Assembly (NCBI GenBank): GCA_029547705.1 | Contig: JAKPOU010000035.1 | Span: forward strand, 124,001 to 188,000 | DNA: 64,000 nucleotides | Direction of reading: 5' to 3' | Source of the DNA: Bacteroidota bacterium | Lineage (GTDB): Bacteria > Bacteroidota > Bacteroidia > Bacteroidales > VadinHA17 | In this document: positions 8,324 through 17,387 of the stretch, piece after piece | Position numbering within the stretch: position 1 is the first letter of the stretch | Layout of the letters: each line of letters begins with the position of its first letter | Program-made: the position numbers and the translations under genes | The notes under the pieces: model-generated | What the model was told of the DNA's origin: nothing | Seen by the model: the letters and a program-made list of their open reading frames with translations, nothing else | Databases searched by the model: none

Positions 8324-10045
8324 TTAATCTTCCGGAACACGAAGCTTGTCGCCGGTATCCCTGATAACGGATTTTTTCCACGAATCAGGATAACCCGGCT
8401 GGTCAGGCATTAAGGGATAATTATCGGGACTAACTTCAAATTTTCCGTTCTTCTCCCTTTTGATATTTCCGTCAATATATTTTACAAGAAGATATTCACT
8501 CAGTGTTTTCCATTCGTCAAAGGTATTTTTTGCCGTTTTCAGAGAATATGCCGTAAGAAAATCCCGGGCTTCCCATACATCCTTCTCATATAATTTTGCG
8601 GCCTTATCATCTATTTCTGCCGTTTCAGCAATATAGCCAAGTTCCAGCCTTTTCTGCACCTTTATTGCATCCTCGCTCATCACGTCGTACCTTGAATAGC
8701 ACATATTTGCCACAAGATTGAAAAGCCAGAAGGCGGAGGTCGGAGAGTATGTGACCAGATCGCCGTTGCCAACCCTGAAACATTCGGGAATTTCAGTTAT
8801 ACCGCAGTACATCGGGTTAAAGACGCTTGTTGATGCATCATCAACCCCGAACCATAAAATACCTCCTACAGGATCGGGAAGCCAGTTTCGGCTTTCGGTA
8901 ACAAACACAAATCCCGTCTGTTGTGTGGCTGTGGCCCTTTCATTGCAATAAACCGGTGAATCCGGTCCGTCTGATACCGACCATGTCAGAGGGCGCCATC
9001 TGTATGGCGATCCGAACGGGCCTGCGCCGATATCCTTTCTCATGTCAAAGGCTGTTCCCTCAAGATGGTCGCGCATGAAATTCATAAGGTCATAGCTGGA
9101 AATCTTACGTTCTGGCTTGATCCATAGAGGCATACGATTTTCAAGATCATGACCGGCAGCATAATTCTCATACTTGTCCATATCACTGTGCAGAGCCCTG
9201 AAAAATGACCACACTCTCATTTCACAGAATCTGGCACCTGAAAAATCGACCGGGTTATAAGTGTCAGAGAAACTGAAATCCTTGTCGGCACCGCTGTACA
9301 GTTTGTGTGCCCTGGCAACTTCTATTACATCCCATGCATAAACACATTCAACAAGCGGATCGAATATCCTGCTGAGATCCTTTGAAGTGATGGATATACT
9401 GTTCTTCTTTCCTGTTGCAAGGGGAAATGTCCGGATACGTGCCTGATTGGCATGAGCGCAGACATAACCGTCGGGAACCAGACGGGCCACCCATACGGCA
9501 CCCTTGTTTCCGGGACCTTTCCCGATCATCTCGAATATCCAGGCTTCATTCTTGTCGGCTATTGAAAATGATTCACCCGAGCTGGCATATCCGTATTCGG
9601 CGAGAAGTTCCGACATCACTTTTATGGCTTCCCTCGCACTTCTGGCTCTCTGCAGGGTGATGTAGATAAGGCTTCCGTAATCAAGTATTCCGTCAGGATC
9701 TGACAGTGACCCTATCCCCCCGTATGTTGTTTCGGCTATTGAAAGCTGAAATTCATTCATATTGCCTACTACCGAATATGTGCGGGGAGCCTGTCTGATC
9801 CTTCCCAGAAATCTGCCGGAATCCCATTCATAGACATCCATCATTGCACCGGCCGGATACTCCCGGGCCGGACGGTAATAAAGCTCTCCGTACAGAACAT
9901 GTGAGTCTGCCGAATAGGTGATCATTACTGACCCGTTCTGCGAGGCTCCCTTTGTTACGATGAAATTTGTACAGGCCTCTGCCGGATGCAGGCTGAATAA
10001 AAGTCCGGAAAATACTGTCAGGACTATTGGAATAAATTTTCTCAT
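8324..10045 (-). CDS. C69 family dipeptidase, secreted
   Basis: A 573-residue N-terminal-nucleophile hydrolase of peptidase family C69 (PepD-like). The signal peptide ends HPAEA, and processing would expose Cys25 of CTNFIVTKGAS as the catalytic N-terminal residue. The family core follows: MITYSADSHV, GNMNEFQLSIAETTYGG, and DYGSLIYITLQRARSAREA. These enzymes cleave dipeptides, and Bacteroidota members are commonly exported to the periplasm or cell surface. Length is typical of the long secreted forms. It lies 68 bp downstream of cutC on the same strand, with a small inverted repeat between them, so co-transcription is possible but not shown. Specificity cannot be read from sequence. Confidence 0.92.
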   Translation of the reverse strand: MRKFIPIVLTVFSGLLFSLHPAEACTNFIVTKGASQNGSVMITYSADSHVLYGELYYRPAREYPAGAMMDVYEWDSGRFLGRIRQAPRTYSVVGNMNEFQLSIAETTYGGIGSLSDPDGILDYGSLIYITLQRARSAREAIKVMSELLAEYGYASSGESFSIADKNEAWIFEMIGKGPGNKGAVWVARLVPDGYVCAHANQARIRTFPLATGKKNSISITSKDLSRIFDPLVECVYAWDVIEVARAHKLYSGADKDFSFSDTYNPVDFSGARFCEMRVWSFFRALHSDMDKYENYAAGHDLENRMPLWIKPERKISSYDLMNFMRDHLEGTAFDMRKDIGAGPFGSPYRWRPLTWSVSDGPDSPVYCNERATATQQTGFVFVTESRNWLPDPVGGILWFGVDDASTSVFNPMYCGITEIPECFRVGNGDLVTYSPTSAFWLFNLVANMCYSRYDVMSEDAIKVQKRLELGYIAETAEIDDKAAKLYEKDVWEARDFLTAYSLKTAKNTFDEWKTLSEYLLVKYIDGNIKREKNGKFEVSPDNYPLMPDQPGYPDSWKKSVIRDTGDKLRVPED

Positions 10046-10113
10046 TGTATGCTTGTATTATAAAATTTACAGCCGGGAGGCTTGCTTTTGCAAGCGCAGT
10101 TCTCCGGAATAAT

Positions 10114-10860
10114 TTACAGAGAACCTAGTATGTTTATGATTTTTCTTATTCTTTCAGGATCAGCAACCTTCCTGGAGAATTCCGGTATATCCGGAAATCC
10201 TCCCATGGGTATCCCTTCACGCCGGAATTTCATGCCGCTTTCCACTATCTTCCTGCCTGTCAGATGAAATTCCCGGGCCCCTGTAGCCCTGGCCATATCA
10301 GCAATATTGTACTCATCAAGGCCGCTTCCGGGCATTATTGTAATTCTGTCGCCCGCCTGCTTCACGAGAGTACTGATAAGGTTCACTCCCTGGGGCACAG
10401 TGTCCTTCTGACCGGAGGTCAGTATCCGTGTTGCACCCGTAAGAATAATATCCTCGAGCCCTCTCATGGGATCTGAACACATATCAAAGGCCCTGTGAAA
10501 TGTAACATTCATTGTGTCAGCAATCTTTACCAGTTGTTGAGTCCGTTCCACATCAACCGTGCCATCAGCATTCAGAAGTCCGATTACTATTCCGTCCGCA
10601 CCGATTTCACCGCACATTTCAATATCCCGCTTCATTATTTCATATTCCCGGTCACTGTAGAGGAAATCACCCCCTCTTGGCCTTATTATTACATGAAGCA
10701 GAATATCAAGATTCTGTCTGGCACTGAGTATTGTTCCGTAAGAGGGAGTGGTACCCCCCTCGGGAAGATTGTCGCAAAGTTCCACGCGGTTTGCGCCGCC
10801 TTTCTGTGCATTGATTGCTGATTCGACGCTGTCAACGCAAATCTCAAGTTTATAATTCAT
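10114..10860 (-). CDS. cutC: CutC family protein
   Basis: A 248-residue TIM-barrel protein of the CutC family. Diagnostic segments are KLEICVDSVESA at the N-terminus, GGANRVELCDNL, EGGTTPSYG, RPRGGDFLYS and TSGQKDT. The family was named for a proposed role in copper homeostasis, but this is disputed and the enzymatic activity is unclear. The frame extends 20 codons upstream to a GTG-like start, but the sequence MVCTIITKKNVIF is not conserved. The ATG at 10860 aligns with the family start, so it is used here. Divergent from the nucleotidyltransferase gene, with 72 AT-rich bases between. Confidence 0.93.
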   Translation of the reverse strand: MNYKLEICVDSVESAINAQKGGANRVELCDNLPEGGTTPSYGTILSARQNLDILLHVIIRPRGGDFLYSDREYEIMKRDIEMCGEIGADGIVIGLLNADGTVDVERTQQLVKIADTMNVTFHRAFDMCSDPMRGLEDIILTGATRILTSGQKDTVPQGVNLISTLVKQAGDRITIMPGSGLDEYNIADMARATGAREFHLTGRKIVESGMKFRREGIPMGGFPDIPEFSRKVADPERIRKIINILGSL

Positions 10861-10932
10861 CTTACTTTTTTTAAAAGTGTTAAAAATAACATTTTTTTTA
10901 GTTATTATTGTGCAGACCAAAATCCATTAAAT

Positions 10933-11835
10933 ATGAAGCCTACACTTTTAGTTCTTGCAGCAGGAATGGGAAGCCGATACGGTGGGAACAAACAGCTTGA
11001 CGAAGTCGGACCCTCAGGTGAAACAATCATCGATTATTCAATTTATGATGCTATCAGAGCCGGTTTTGGCAAGATCGTCTTTATCATTCGACGTGATCTG
11101 GAAGCCCAGGTAAAGGAGAGGTTTTTTGAAAAGCTGAAAAACAAAATTGAGCTTGATTATGTCTTCCAGGAACTGACAAATGTCCCGGAGGGTTCAAAGA
11201 TAGCACCTGACCGTGTAAAGCCCTGGGGTACCAGTCATGCAGTCCTGGTTGCTGAAAACAGTATCAGGGAACCGTTTGGAATAATAAACGCTGATGATTT
11301 TTATGGGTACGATTCTCTGAAGATACTTCATGATTTTCTGGTAAATGACAAGGATCCGGCTACTTATTGCATTGTGGGCTATAAACTAGGAAACACCCTG
11401 TCCGACCATGGCTACGTGAACCGGGGTGTATGCAATGTTGACTCAGACGGCCTTCTGCAGAATATTGTAGAGGTACTGAAGATAGAAAAGACGGAAGACG
11501 GTGCCAAAGCTCCTTCTTCTGACGGAGGGGAACAGCTCTTTACCGGCAGTGAAATAGTCTCGATGAATCTGTTCGGATTCAAACCCGGATGCTTCAATAT
11601 CCTGAAGGAAGATTTCAGCAAGTTTATTGATGAGCATGGCATGGATGCCAGGTCCGAACTGCTTATCCCGAATACCCTGGACAGATATATTAAAAAGGGA
11701 GATATCCGCATTAAGGTCCTGATGAGTAACGACAGATGGTTTGGTGTAACTTACCGTGAAGACAAACCCTTTGTTGTTGAAAATATCAGGAAGATGGTGC
11801 AGGAAGGAATATATCCTGAGAAGATCTACCAGTAA
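10933..11835 (+). CDS. Sugar nucleotidyltransferase-like protein
   Basis: A 300-residue cytoplasmic NTP-transferase fold protein. LVLAAGMGSRYGGNKQ (residues 5-20) is the nucleotide-binding loop and SGETIIDYSIYDAI the following family segment. NADDFYGYDS, near residue 118, carries the metal-binding Asp typical of sugar-1-phosphate nucleotidyltransferases. These enzymes join a sugar phosphate and an NTP to make an activated sugar. This clade is distinct from classical GlmU or RmlA, and the sugar is not known. It is convergent with the M23 peptidase gene and shares an 11-bp hairpin with it. It is probably monocistronic. Confidence 0.85.
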   Translation: MKPTLLVLAAGMGSRYGGNKQLDEVGPSGETIIDYSIYDAIRAGFGKIVFIIRRDLEAQVKERFFEKLKNKIELDYVFQELTNVPEGSKIAPDRVKPWGTSHAVLVAENSIREPFGIINADDFYGYDSLKILHDFLVNDKDPATYCIVGYKLGNTLSDHGYVNRGVCNVDSDGLLQNIVEVLKIEKTEDGAKAPSSDGGEQLFTGSEIVSMNLFGFKPGCFNILKEDFSKFIDEHGMDARSELLIPNTLDRYIKKGDIRIKVLMSNDRWFGVTYREDKPFVVENIRKMVQEGIYPEKIYQ

Positions 11836-11851
11836 ACAGGGAATAGCAGGC

Positions 11852-11876
11852 TTTACCACCGGAAGCCGGTGGTAAA
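11852..11876. terminator. Perfect 11-bp hairpin between convergent genes
   Basis: TTTACCACCGG (11852-11862), loop AAG, CCGGTGGTAAA (11866-11876). It lies just after the nucleotidyltransferase stop and covers the last codons and stop of the convergent M23 gene. There is no T-run on either side, so it may act as an mRNA 3'-end stabiliser more than as a classical intrinsic terminator. Confidence 0.5.
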
Positions 11877-13574
11877 GGTGGTGATATTGTCCCTGTTGTC
11901 GCTTACCTTAAGTGTAAGAGAATGATTTGTTCCCTTCTTTATTCTCCGGGGATCAAATTTATATATCAGCACCCTGTTTTTCTGATCATATTCGAATAAG
12001 GCCCAGTTGCCGTCAATAAACGGCTCATATGATTTAATGCCGGATAAATTATCCGAGATCCTTATTCTCATTTCTTGCCGGCCGGAGAGATCGGCTCCGT
12101 TACTGAAGCCGACGGCTGAAACAAGCGGAGGAACTGTATCTATACCAATATAAAATGCCCCGAATACTGAAGACTGTCCGTTTACAAAGCCCTCAGAATA
12201 CCTGCCCGACAGGGGAATTCTTGTTTTATCGTCCCTGAGATTTACTATCAGCAGCTTGGATTCCTTTCCCTCAGGTATTGCCAGGGGTTTTATTGAAAGG
12301 GAATATGACTTGTGAAGCGGGGTCGCCCTGTCATGAACATAATGAAGTTCCGATAACATTCCGTTTTTTGACGGTTCTTTCCTGTAACGGAACATGAGAG
12401 TGTCATATAGAGCTCCTTCGGGAATGGAAACGGCGATGTTGCCCGCACGGAACCTGTTCGACCGGTTGTAAGGCATTACAACAAGTCCGGGTTCGGATGT
12501 GTAACTGTCATCCGGGGCACCGGCCGGACTTCCTTTTACTTTAAAAGCCAGGACAGAAATATTGTCATGAACATCCCTTAATTCAAGGGAAACATGATAG
12601 ATTCTGTCCTCTGAGAAGTTATAGATTCCGCGGTTGACTATATCCTGGTATGTGCTCAGCCGGTTGTTGGGCAGCAGGAAGGTTCTTTCAAAGCGGATAC
12701 TTTCCCTTATCCAGGTTTCATAGTCAATATGACTGTTGATATATCTCGATTCATTGAATGAAAATTCATCCATAACATTACGGAAAATTGTCTTGCCGTC
12801 AATCTTCAGTTCTGTTGAATAGATTCCGCATTTGTTATAACTGTCATTCAGTAGATCATAGGATTTTATGCCGAATCCGGCCGGACCGGAAATTGTTATT
12901 TCATTCTCAGTCGGTATGTAATAATTTCCATGCCCGCCGGCCAGGTTTATTTTCTTAACTGCATGCACTCCGTTTATGCGTGTGTTTCCTGAAAGAGGAT
13001 AAATGGCAAGTCTTTCCAGTATGGGTTCAATATCGTCCCCTGCGCCGAATTCAAAAAGAAGGGGATTAACAGGAATCTCCGAATCGGATTTTCTTATTTC
13101 ATAATGAAGATGGGGACCGCCTGAGCTGCCTGTATTCCCTGAATAAGCTATTATTTCACCCTGTCTGAAGGGAAATTTGTCTTTAGGCGGAAAGATGGAT
13201 ACAGTAAAGCTCTTTTTCTGATATTGATAATCAGTTACATATTCCTCCACCTCGGTCACAAAGCGGTCCAGGTGCCCGTAAACGGTGGAATATCCTGACG
13301 GATGCCTCAGGTAAATGGCTTTGCCAAACCCTCCGGGCGATACGCTGATTCTGTAAACATATCCGTCAGCTGCTGCCACAATCTCCTTGCCGATGACTCC
13401 CTGGGTCCTGATATCTATTCCGGAATGGAAATGATCCGCCCTGAGTTCTGCAAAATTAGCTGATAATGAAAGCGGAATCCGTACCGGTGAGATGAACAGA
13501 TTCTTATTTTCCGGTGTATCCTCTGACAAACCCTGGAGAAACAGCAGAAATACTAAAATTATCAAAACAGGCAT
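11853..13574 (-). CDS. M23 family metallopeptidase, secreted
   Basis: A 573-residue exported protein. The signal peptide (MPVLIILVFLLFLQG) is followed at once by a LytM/M23 domain with zinc ligands His50 and Asp54 (HSGID) and His157 (GPHLHYEIR), so the site is intact. M23 enzymes cut peptidoglycan cross-bridges. The remaining ~400 residues are beta-rich, with Ig-like features, and end in SLTLKVSDNRDNITTF. This long C-terminal extension is common in Bacteroidota M23 proteins and probably positions the enzyme in the envelope. The frame extends 19 codons further upstream, but a perfect promoter (13602-13632) places the transcript start near 13595, which makes ATG 13574 the start. It overlaps the convergent hairpin at its 3' end. 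Confidence 0.92.
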   Translation of the reverse strand: MPVLIILVFLLFLQGLSEDTPENKNLFISPVRIPLSLSANFAELRADHFHSGIDIRTQGVIGKEIVAAADGYVYRISVSPGGFGKAIYLRHPSGYSTVYGHLDRFVTEVEEYVTDYQYQKKSFTVSIFPPKDKFPFRQGEIIAYSGNTGSSGGPHLHYEIRKSDSEIPVNPLLFEFGAGDDIEPILERLAIYPLSGNTRINGVHAVKKINLAGGHGNYYIPTENEITISGPAGFGIKSYDLLNDSYNKCGIYSTELKIDGKTIFRNVMDEFSFNESRYINSHIDYETWIRESIRFERTFLLPNNRLSTYQDIVNRGIYNFSEDRIYHVSLELRDVHDNISVLAFKVKGSPAGAPDDSYTSEPGLVVMPYNRSNRFRAGNIAVSIPEGALYDTLMFRYRKEPSKNGMLSELHYVHDRATPLHKSYSLSIKPLAIPEGKESKLLIVNLRDDKTRIPLSGRYSEGFVNGQSSVFGAFYIGIDTVPPLVSAVGFSNGADLSGRQEMRIRISDNLSGIKSYEPFIDGNWALFEYDQKNRVLIYKFDPRRIKKGTNHSLTLKVSDNRDNITTFTTGFRW

Positions 13575-13601
13575 GGTATTGCATTTTCCGTTTATGTTTT
13601 G

Positions 13602-13632
13602 CAAATCTATATATCCGGAGCACTTGTGCAAA
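13602..13632 (-). promoter_or_regulatory. Promoter of the M23 peptidase gene
   Basis: Minus strand TTTG (complement of 13629-13632), 19 nt, TAGATTTG (complement of 13602-13609). Full consensus. The predicted start near 13595 leaves a 20-nt leader and excludes the longer reading frame. Confidence 0.75.
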
Positions 13633-13648
13633 CTATTTAAATCAAATT

Positions 13649-13680
13649 TTTGAAAAATTGATCAACAATGATTATTTTTG
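13649..13680 (+). promoter_or_regulatory. Promoter of the coiled-coil/zapA operon
   Basis: TTTG (13649-13652), 20 nt, TATTTTTG (13673-13680). Predicted start near 13687, ten bases before the ATG at 13697, which supports that start over the much longer open frame. It is divergent from the M23 promoter, and the two -33 elements are 17 bp apart. Confidence 0.7.
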
Positions 13681-13696
13681 CAGTAAAGATTCTGAT

Positions 13697-13990
13697 ATGT
13701 CCGATAGTGTTTATTCAGATTTAAAACGCCTGAACAAAAAGCTGGATGAACTGTTAAGCACTTATGAAAATCTCAGGTCAGAATTTCAGGATCTTGAGAA
13801 AAACAATGAAGAACTGAGGATGGTTCTTCATGAACGTGAGGAAAGAATCAAGGAACTTGAAATTAAATACGAAAGGGTTAAATTATCAGGAGCACTGTTG
13901 GGAGATACTGGAAACACGGCGGAAGCGAAGAGGAAAATAACGGAATTAGTGCGGGAAATAGACAGATGTGTTGCTCTTTTAAACAGATAA
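13697..13990 (+). CDS. Short coiled-coil protein upstream of zapA
   Basis: A 97-residue acidic, almost entirely helical protein with heptad pattern (LKRLNKKLDELLSTYENL and LEKNNEELRMVLHEREER), no signal peptide and no membrane segment. It starts 17 bases after a good -7 element and is followed by zapA only 9 bp downstream, so the two are co-transcribed. In size, charge and coiled-coil content it resembles ZapB-like or other FtsZ-associated coiled-coil proteins, and a role with ZapA at the division ring is a reasonable inference, but I see no specific signature. The last 30 residues (TAEAKRKITELVREIDRCVALLNR) form a separate conserved-looking helix, common in Bacteroidota homologues at this position. 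Confidence 0.8.
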   Translation: MSDSVYSDLKRLNKKLDELLSTYENLRSEFQDLEKNNEELRMVLHEREERIKELEIKYERVKLSGALLGDTGNTAEAKRKITELVREIDRCVALLNR

Positions 13991-13999
13991 AATATAACA

Positions 14000-14305
14000 A
14001 TGGATGATAAACTATCGATCAGGGTTAATGTTGCCGACAGATATTATCCATTGAAAGTGGAACGGGAAAATGAGGAAAAGATCAGGAGAGCTGCCAGGAT
14101 GATTAATGAGAAGGTGTTGCAGTACAAACAACGCTACACCGACAAGGATGTCCAGGATTTTCTGGCAATGGCAGCCTTGCAATATGTGATTAAACTCACA
14201 GAACAGGAAGACAGGCTTGAAAGAGATTATATCCCGGAAGCCATACAGGAGCTGATTCAGAAGATTGATTCTGCTCTTGAAAAAAAGAGTGACAGCGTTC
14301 TTTAA
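14000..14305 (+). CDS. zapA: Cell division protein ZapA
   Basis: A 101-residue protein of the ZapA family. The N-terminal beta-rich part (KLSIRVNVADRYYPLKV) is followed by EEKIRRAARMINEKV and DKDVQDFLAMAALQYVIKL, then a C-terminal coiled coil. ZapA is a cytoplasmic protein that cross-links and stabilises FtsZ filaments at mid-cell. It follows the coiled-coil gene by 9 bp and precedes a 6S-like RNA and rny, an arrangement also reminiscent of zapA-ssrS in Proteobacteria. Confidence 0.93.
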   Translation: MDDKLSIRVNVADRYYPLKVERENEEKIRRAARMINEKVLQYKQRYTDKDVQDFLAMAALQYVIKLTEQEDRLERDYIPEAIQELIQKIDSALEKKSDSVL

Positions 14306-14315
14306 AATAGCAAAT

Positions 14316-14522
14316 AACTGCCCGCATTGTTTCTTCAATCATTTTTGAAACTCAACAGTTAAAACTTTGAAGTCTACCTTGAACTGACAAGGACAGGCCT
14401 TATCCCGATTCGTCGGGATCACACTCCGGTGTGACACTGGAAGTCCGACCCGGATCAGGAACTTCAACCATGTAGACATGGGGTTTTATAAAATCTGAGG
14501 GAACTCTGCGGGTTTTTTTTTT
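14316..14522 (+). ncRNA. ssrS: 6S RNA (SsrS), probable
   Basis: About 207 nt in the gap between zapA and rny. The ends close in a stem, CCCGCA (14321-14326) with TGCGGG (14507-14512), followed by ten T. Inside, GTCTAC and GTAGAC pair, then further paired arms carry CCCGA-TTCG-TCGGG and CACTCCGGTGTG hairpins near the apex. This gives the long rod with a central loosened region expected of 6S RNA, which mimics an open promoter and binds the sigma-70 RNA polymerase. Location directly after zapA agrees with 6S genes in other bacteria. Boundaries are approximate. The identity rests on fold, size and position, without a covariance search. Confidence 0.75.
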
Positions 14523-14551
14523 ATAGACTATAAACACAATTACAGAAAAAC

Positions 14552-16114
14552 ATGACATTATTAATCACCACGGTCAGCAGCCTGCTAACCATTATATTAA
14601 GCGCTGCTGCACTGGTAACAGGATTGGGGATAGGATTCCTTGCCTGGCATACGGCCCTGAAGAATAAAAGCAGGAAAATCATAAGTGAAGCAGAAGCAGA
14701 AGCTGAAGTAATCAGAAAAGAAAAAATCCTTCAGGCAAAAGAAAGATTTCTTCAGCTTAAGACCGAGCATGAAAAAGTAATAAATGAGAAAAACAACAAA
14801 ATTGCTCAGTCAGAAAACAGAATAAGACAGAAAGAACTTACACTTTCCCAGAAAATTGAGGAAGCACAGCGCAGGAAGAATGAAGCTGACGCAATACGCG
14901 AAAACCTGAATGCACAGCTTGAAATAATTGATAAAAAGAATGAAGAGCTTGAGAAGCTTCATCGCCAGCAGGTTGAAAAACTGGAAATTATTTCCGGATT
15001 ATCTGCCGGAGAAGCAAGGGATAACCTGATAGAATCCCTTAAGGAAGAAGCTAAAACAGGTGCAATGTCATACATCAATGAAATACTTGATGAGGCAAAA
15101 ATGACCGCAAACAAGGAAGCCAAGAGAATAATCATCCAGACAATCCAGAGAGTTGCAGCTGAAAATGCCATTGAAAATGCGGTTACTGTCTTCCATATTG
15201 ATTCGGATGAAATAAAAGGCCGCATAATAGGGCGTGAGGGGCGGAATATCAGGGCTCTGGAGGCGGCAACCGGTGTTGAGATAATTGTTGATGATACACC
15301 GGAAGCAATTGTTCTTTCGGCCTTTGATCCGGTAAGGAGGGAAATAGCACGGCTTGCACTGCATCAGCTTGTTACCGACGGCAGGATTCATCCGGCAAGG
15401 ATTGAGGAGATTGTTGAAAAAACCAAGAAACAGATTGAGGAAGAGATCCTTGAAACCGGGAAACGGACGGCAATTGACCTTGGCATTCACGGTCTGCATC
15501 CCGAACTGATACGGCTGGTCGGAAAAATGAAATACAGGTCCTCATACGGTCAGAACCTGCTTATGCATTCACGTGAGGTAGCCAACCTTGCCTCAATAAT
15601 GGCTGCTGAACTCGGACTGAATCCCAAACTTGCAAAAAGGGCCGGATTGTTGCACGACATCGGCAAGGTGCCAGATGATGAACCCGAACTCCCGCATGCA
15701 ATACTGGGAATGAAAATAGCTGAAAAATACAAGGAAAAACCTGAAATATGCAATGCGATCGGCGCTCATCACGATGAAACGGAGATGACAACGCTTATAG
15801 CACCTGTGGTACAGGTATGTGATGCCATCTCAGGAGCCCGCCCGGGAGCACGCCGCGAAGTGGTGGAATCATATATCAAGAGGCTCAAGGAACTTGAATC
15901 CCTGGCCCTCCAGTATCCCGGTGTTACGAAAACCTATGCCATTCAGGCGGGAAGGGAACTCCGCGTAATAGTTGGTGCGGAAAAAGTATCCGACAAGGAT
16001 GCCGAAGGACTTTCATTCGATATTGCAAGAAAAATACAGAATGAAATGACCTATCCCGGACAGATAAAAATTACGGTAATCCGGGAAACACGTGCGGTCA
16101 ACTACGCTAAATGA
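14552..16114 (+). CDS. rny: Ribonuclease Y
   Basis: A 520-residue endoribonuclease that starts mRNA decay at the membrane. There is one N-terminal membrane helix (about 5-28), a long coiled coil (about 35-200), a KH domain containing [15 protein letters not shown] near residue 225, and an HD domain with the metal-binding pair His368-Asp369 in LLHDIGK and later HHDETEM. Length and domain order match the family. It follows the 6S-like RNA and has its start 29 nt after that RNA's T-run, so it probably has its own promoter or arises by read-through. No anomaly was seen. Confidence 0.97.
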   Translation: MTLLITTVSSLLTIILSAAALVTGLGIGFLAWHTALKNKSRKIISEAEAEAEVIRKEKILQAKERFLQLKTEHEKVINEKNNKIAQSENRIRQKELTLSQKIEEAQRRKNEADAIRENLNAQLEIIDKKNEELEKLHRQQVEKLEIISGLSAGEARDNLIESLKEEAKTGAMSYINEILDEAKMTANKEAKRIIIQTIQRVAAENAIENAVTVFHIDSDEIKGRIIGREGRNIRALEAATGVEIIVDDTPEAIVLSAFDPVRREIARLALHQLVTDGRIHPARIEEIVEKTKKQIEEEILETGKRTAIDLGIHGLHPELIRLVGKMKYRSSYGQNLLMHSREVANLASIMAAELGLNPKLAKRAGLLHDIGKVPDDEPELPHAILGMKIAEKYKEKPEICNAIGAHHDETEMTTLIAPVVQVCDAISGARPGARREVVESYIKRLKELESLALQYPGVTKTYAIQAGRELRVIVGAEKVSDKDAEGLSFDIARKIQNEMTYPGQIKITVIRETRAVNYAK

Positions 16115-16131
16115 CAGTCGGTCAAAAAACT

Positions 16132-16163
16132 ATTGATGAATAGGATTTATTATGCTAAATTTG
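16132..16163 (+). promoter_or_regulatory. Promoter of the polysaccharide operon
   Basis: ATTG (16132-16135), 20 nt, TAAATTTG (16156-16163). Predicted start near 16170, about 16 nt ahead of wecB. It is the only strong promoter seen before a run of ten co-directional genes ending at 27732. Confidence 0.65.
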
Positions 16164-16185
16164 TTTTCCATATTCACGGAAAGCA

Positions 16186-17349
16186 ATGTCACATATGAGA
16201 CTGATGAATATTGTCGGGGCCCGGCCCCAGTTCATTAAAGCTTCGGCAATAAGCAGGGCAATAAAGCTCAATTTCCCTGATAAAATAAGTGAAATAATAG
16301 TCCATACAGGGCAGCATTATGATAAGGAGATGTCAGATGTTTTCTTTGATGAACTTGACATCAGTAAACCGCATTATAATCTCGCTGTAGGCTCATCGCG
16401 CCACGGGAAGCAGACATCAATGATGATAAGCGGCATAGAAGAGGTGCTTCTCGGAGAAAAACCCGATTGTGTGGTTCTGTACGGAGATACCAACTCAACA
16501 CTGGCAGGGGCTATAGCAGCCGCCAAGCTTCATTTTCCCGTGATTCACATTGAAGCCGGACTGAGATCCTTCAATAAAACAATGCCTGAAGAATTAAACC
16601 GCATAATCAGTGATCATGCATCAACCCTTCTTTTTGCACCGACAAATTCCGCATTCAAAAATCTGATGAATGAAGGATTCAGACCGGAAAACTCTCCTCC
16701 TTACACTATTGACAATCCGAAAATATATCTGACGGGTGACATTATGTATGACAATGCCCTCTTTTATGCCGAACTGGCTGAAAGAAAAAAATCAGGCTTT
16801 CACAAAAGCATTCAGGTGAAAAGGGAAGAATTTGTACTTGTTACCATCCACCGCGAAATAAACACGGATGATATCTCCCGGCTTGAAACCCTTATGCTGA
16901 CCCTGAATGCACTCGCCCGTGATCATTCCATTCCCTTTGTGATGCCGCTTCATCCCCGGACAACCCTGTCTCTCAGAACAAGGCTCGAATCACTTTACAA
17001 TGATCTCAGGAGCAGTAAGTATATACGCCTTATCCCTCCTGTATCCTATCTCGAAATGATACTTCTGGAAAAGACTTCACGGTTGATAATAACAGATTCA
17101 GGAGGTGTGCAGAAAGAATCTCATTTTTTCCGGAAGCCCTGCCTTGTCCTCAGGGCCGAAACCGAATGGGTTGAACTGGTAAAAAACGGAACAGCAGAGC
17201 TTGTTGATGCGGATCCGGAAAAATTAAGAAACGGATTCAGGAAATTTACGGATGATGGTAAAGAACTTGAATATCCCGCATTTTACGGAAACGGAAAGAC
17301 AGCAGAATTCATTCTGAACGAAATAATAATGATGTTTGAGAAACCGTGA
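16186..17349 (+). CDS. wecB: UDP-N-acetylglucosamine 2-epimerase (non-hydrolysing)
   Basis: A 387-residue cytoplasmic enzyme that interconverts UDP-GlcNAc and UDP-ManNAc, supplying ManNAc-derived sugars for surface polysaccharide. Family motifs are GARPQFIKAS near the N-terminus, HTGQHYDKEMSD, YGDTNSTLAGA, HIEAGLRSFN, and SGGVQKES in the nucleotide-binding domain. Length is normal. First gene of the polysaccharide operon, just after a strong promoter. An internal ATG at codon 4 could be the real start. Confidence 0.95.
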   Translation: MSHMRLMNIVGARPQFIKASAISRAIKLNFPDKISEIIVHTGQHYDKEMSDVFFDELDISKPHYNLAVGSSRHGKQTSMMISGIEEVLLGEKPDCVVLYGDTNSTLAGAIAAAKLHFPVIHIEAGLRSFNKTMPEELNRIISDHASTLLFAPTNSAFKNLMNEGFRPENSPPYTIDNPKIYLTGDIMYDNALFYAELAERKKSGFHKSIQVKREEFVLVTIHREINTDDISRLETLMLTLNALARDHSIPFVMPLHPRTTLSLRTRLESLYNDLRSSKYIRLIPPVSYLEMILLEKTSRLIITDSGGVQKESHFFRKPCLVLRAETEWVELVKNGTAELVDADPEKLRNGFRKFTDDGKELEYPAFYGNGKTAEFILNEIIMMFEKP

Positions 17350-17387
17350 GAAATTCTGAGAAATCCTGAGAAACCAACTCTTTTCAA

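Noticed and set aside
10080..10095. GCTTGC/GCAAGC hairpin between cutC and the dipeptidase gene
   Set aside because: Six-base stem with no T-run on the minus strand; not enough to call a terminator.
17346..17374. Triplicated TGAGAAA-type unit between wecB and the epimerase
   Set aside because: Short, imperfect and inside an operon gap; no function can be supported.
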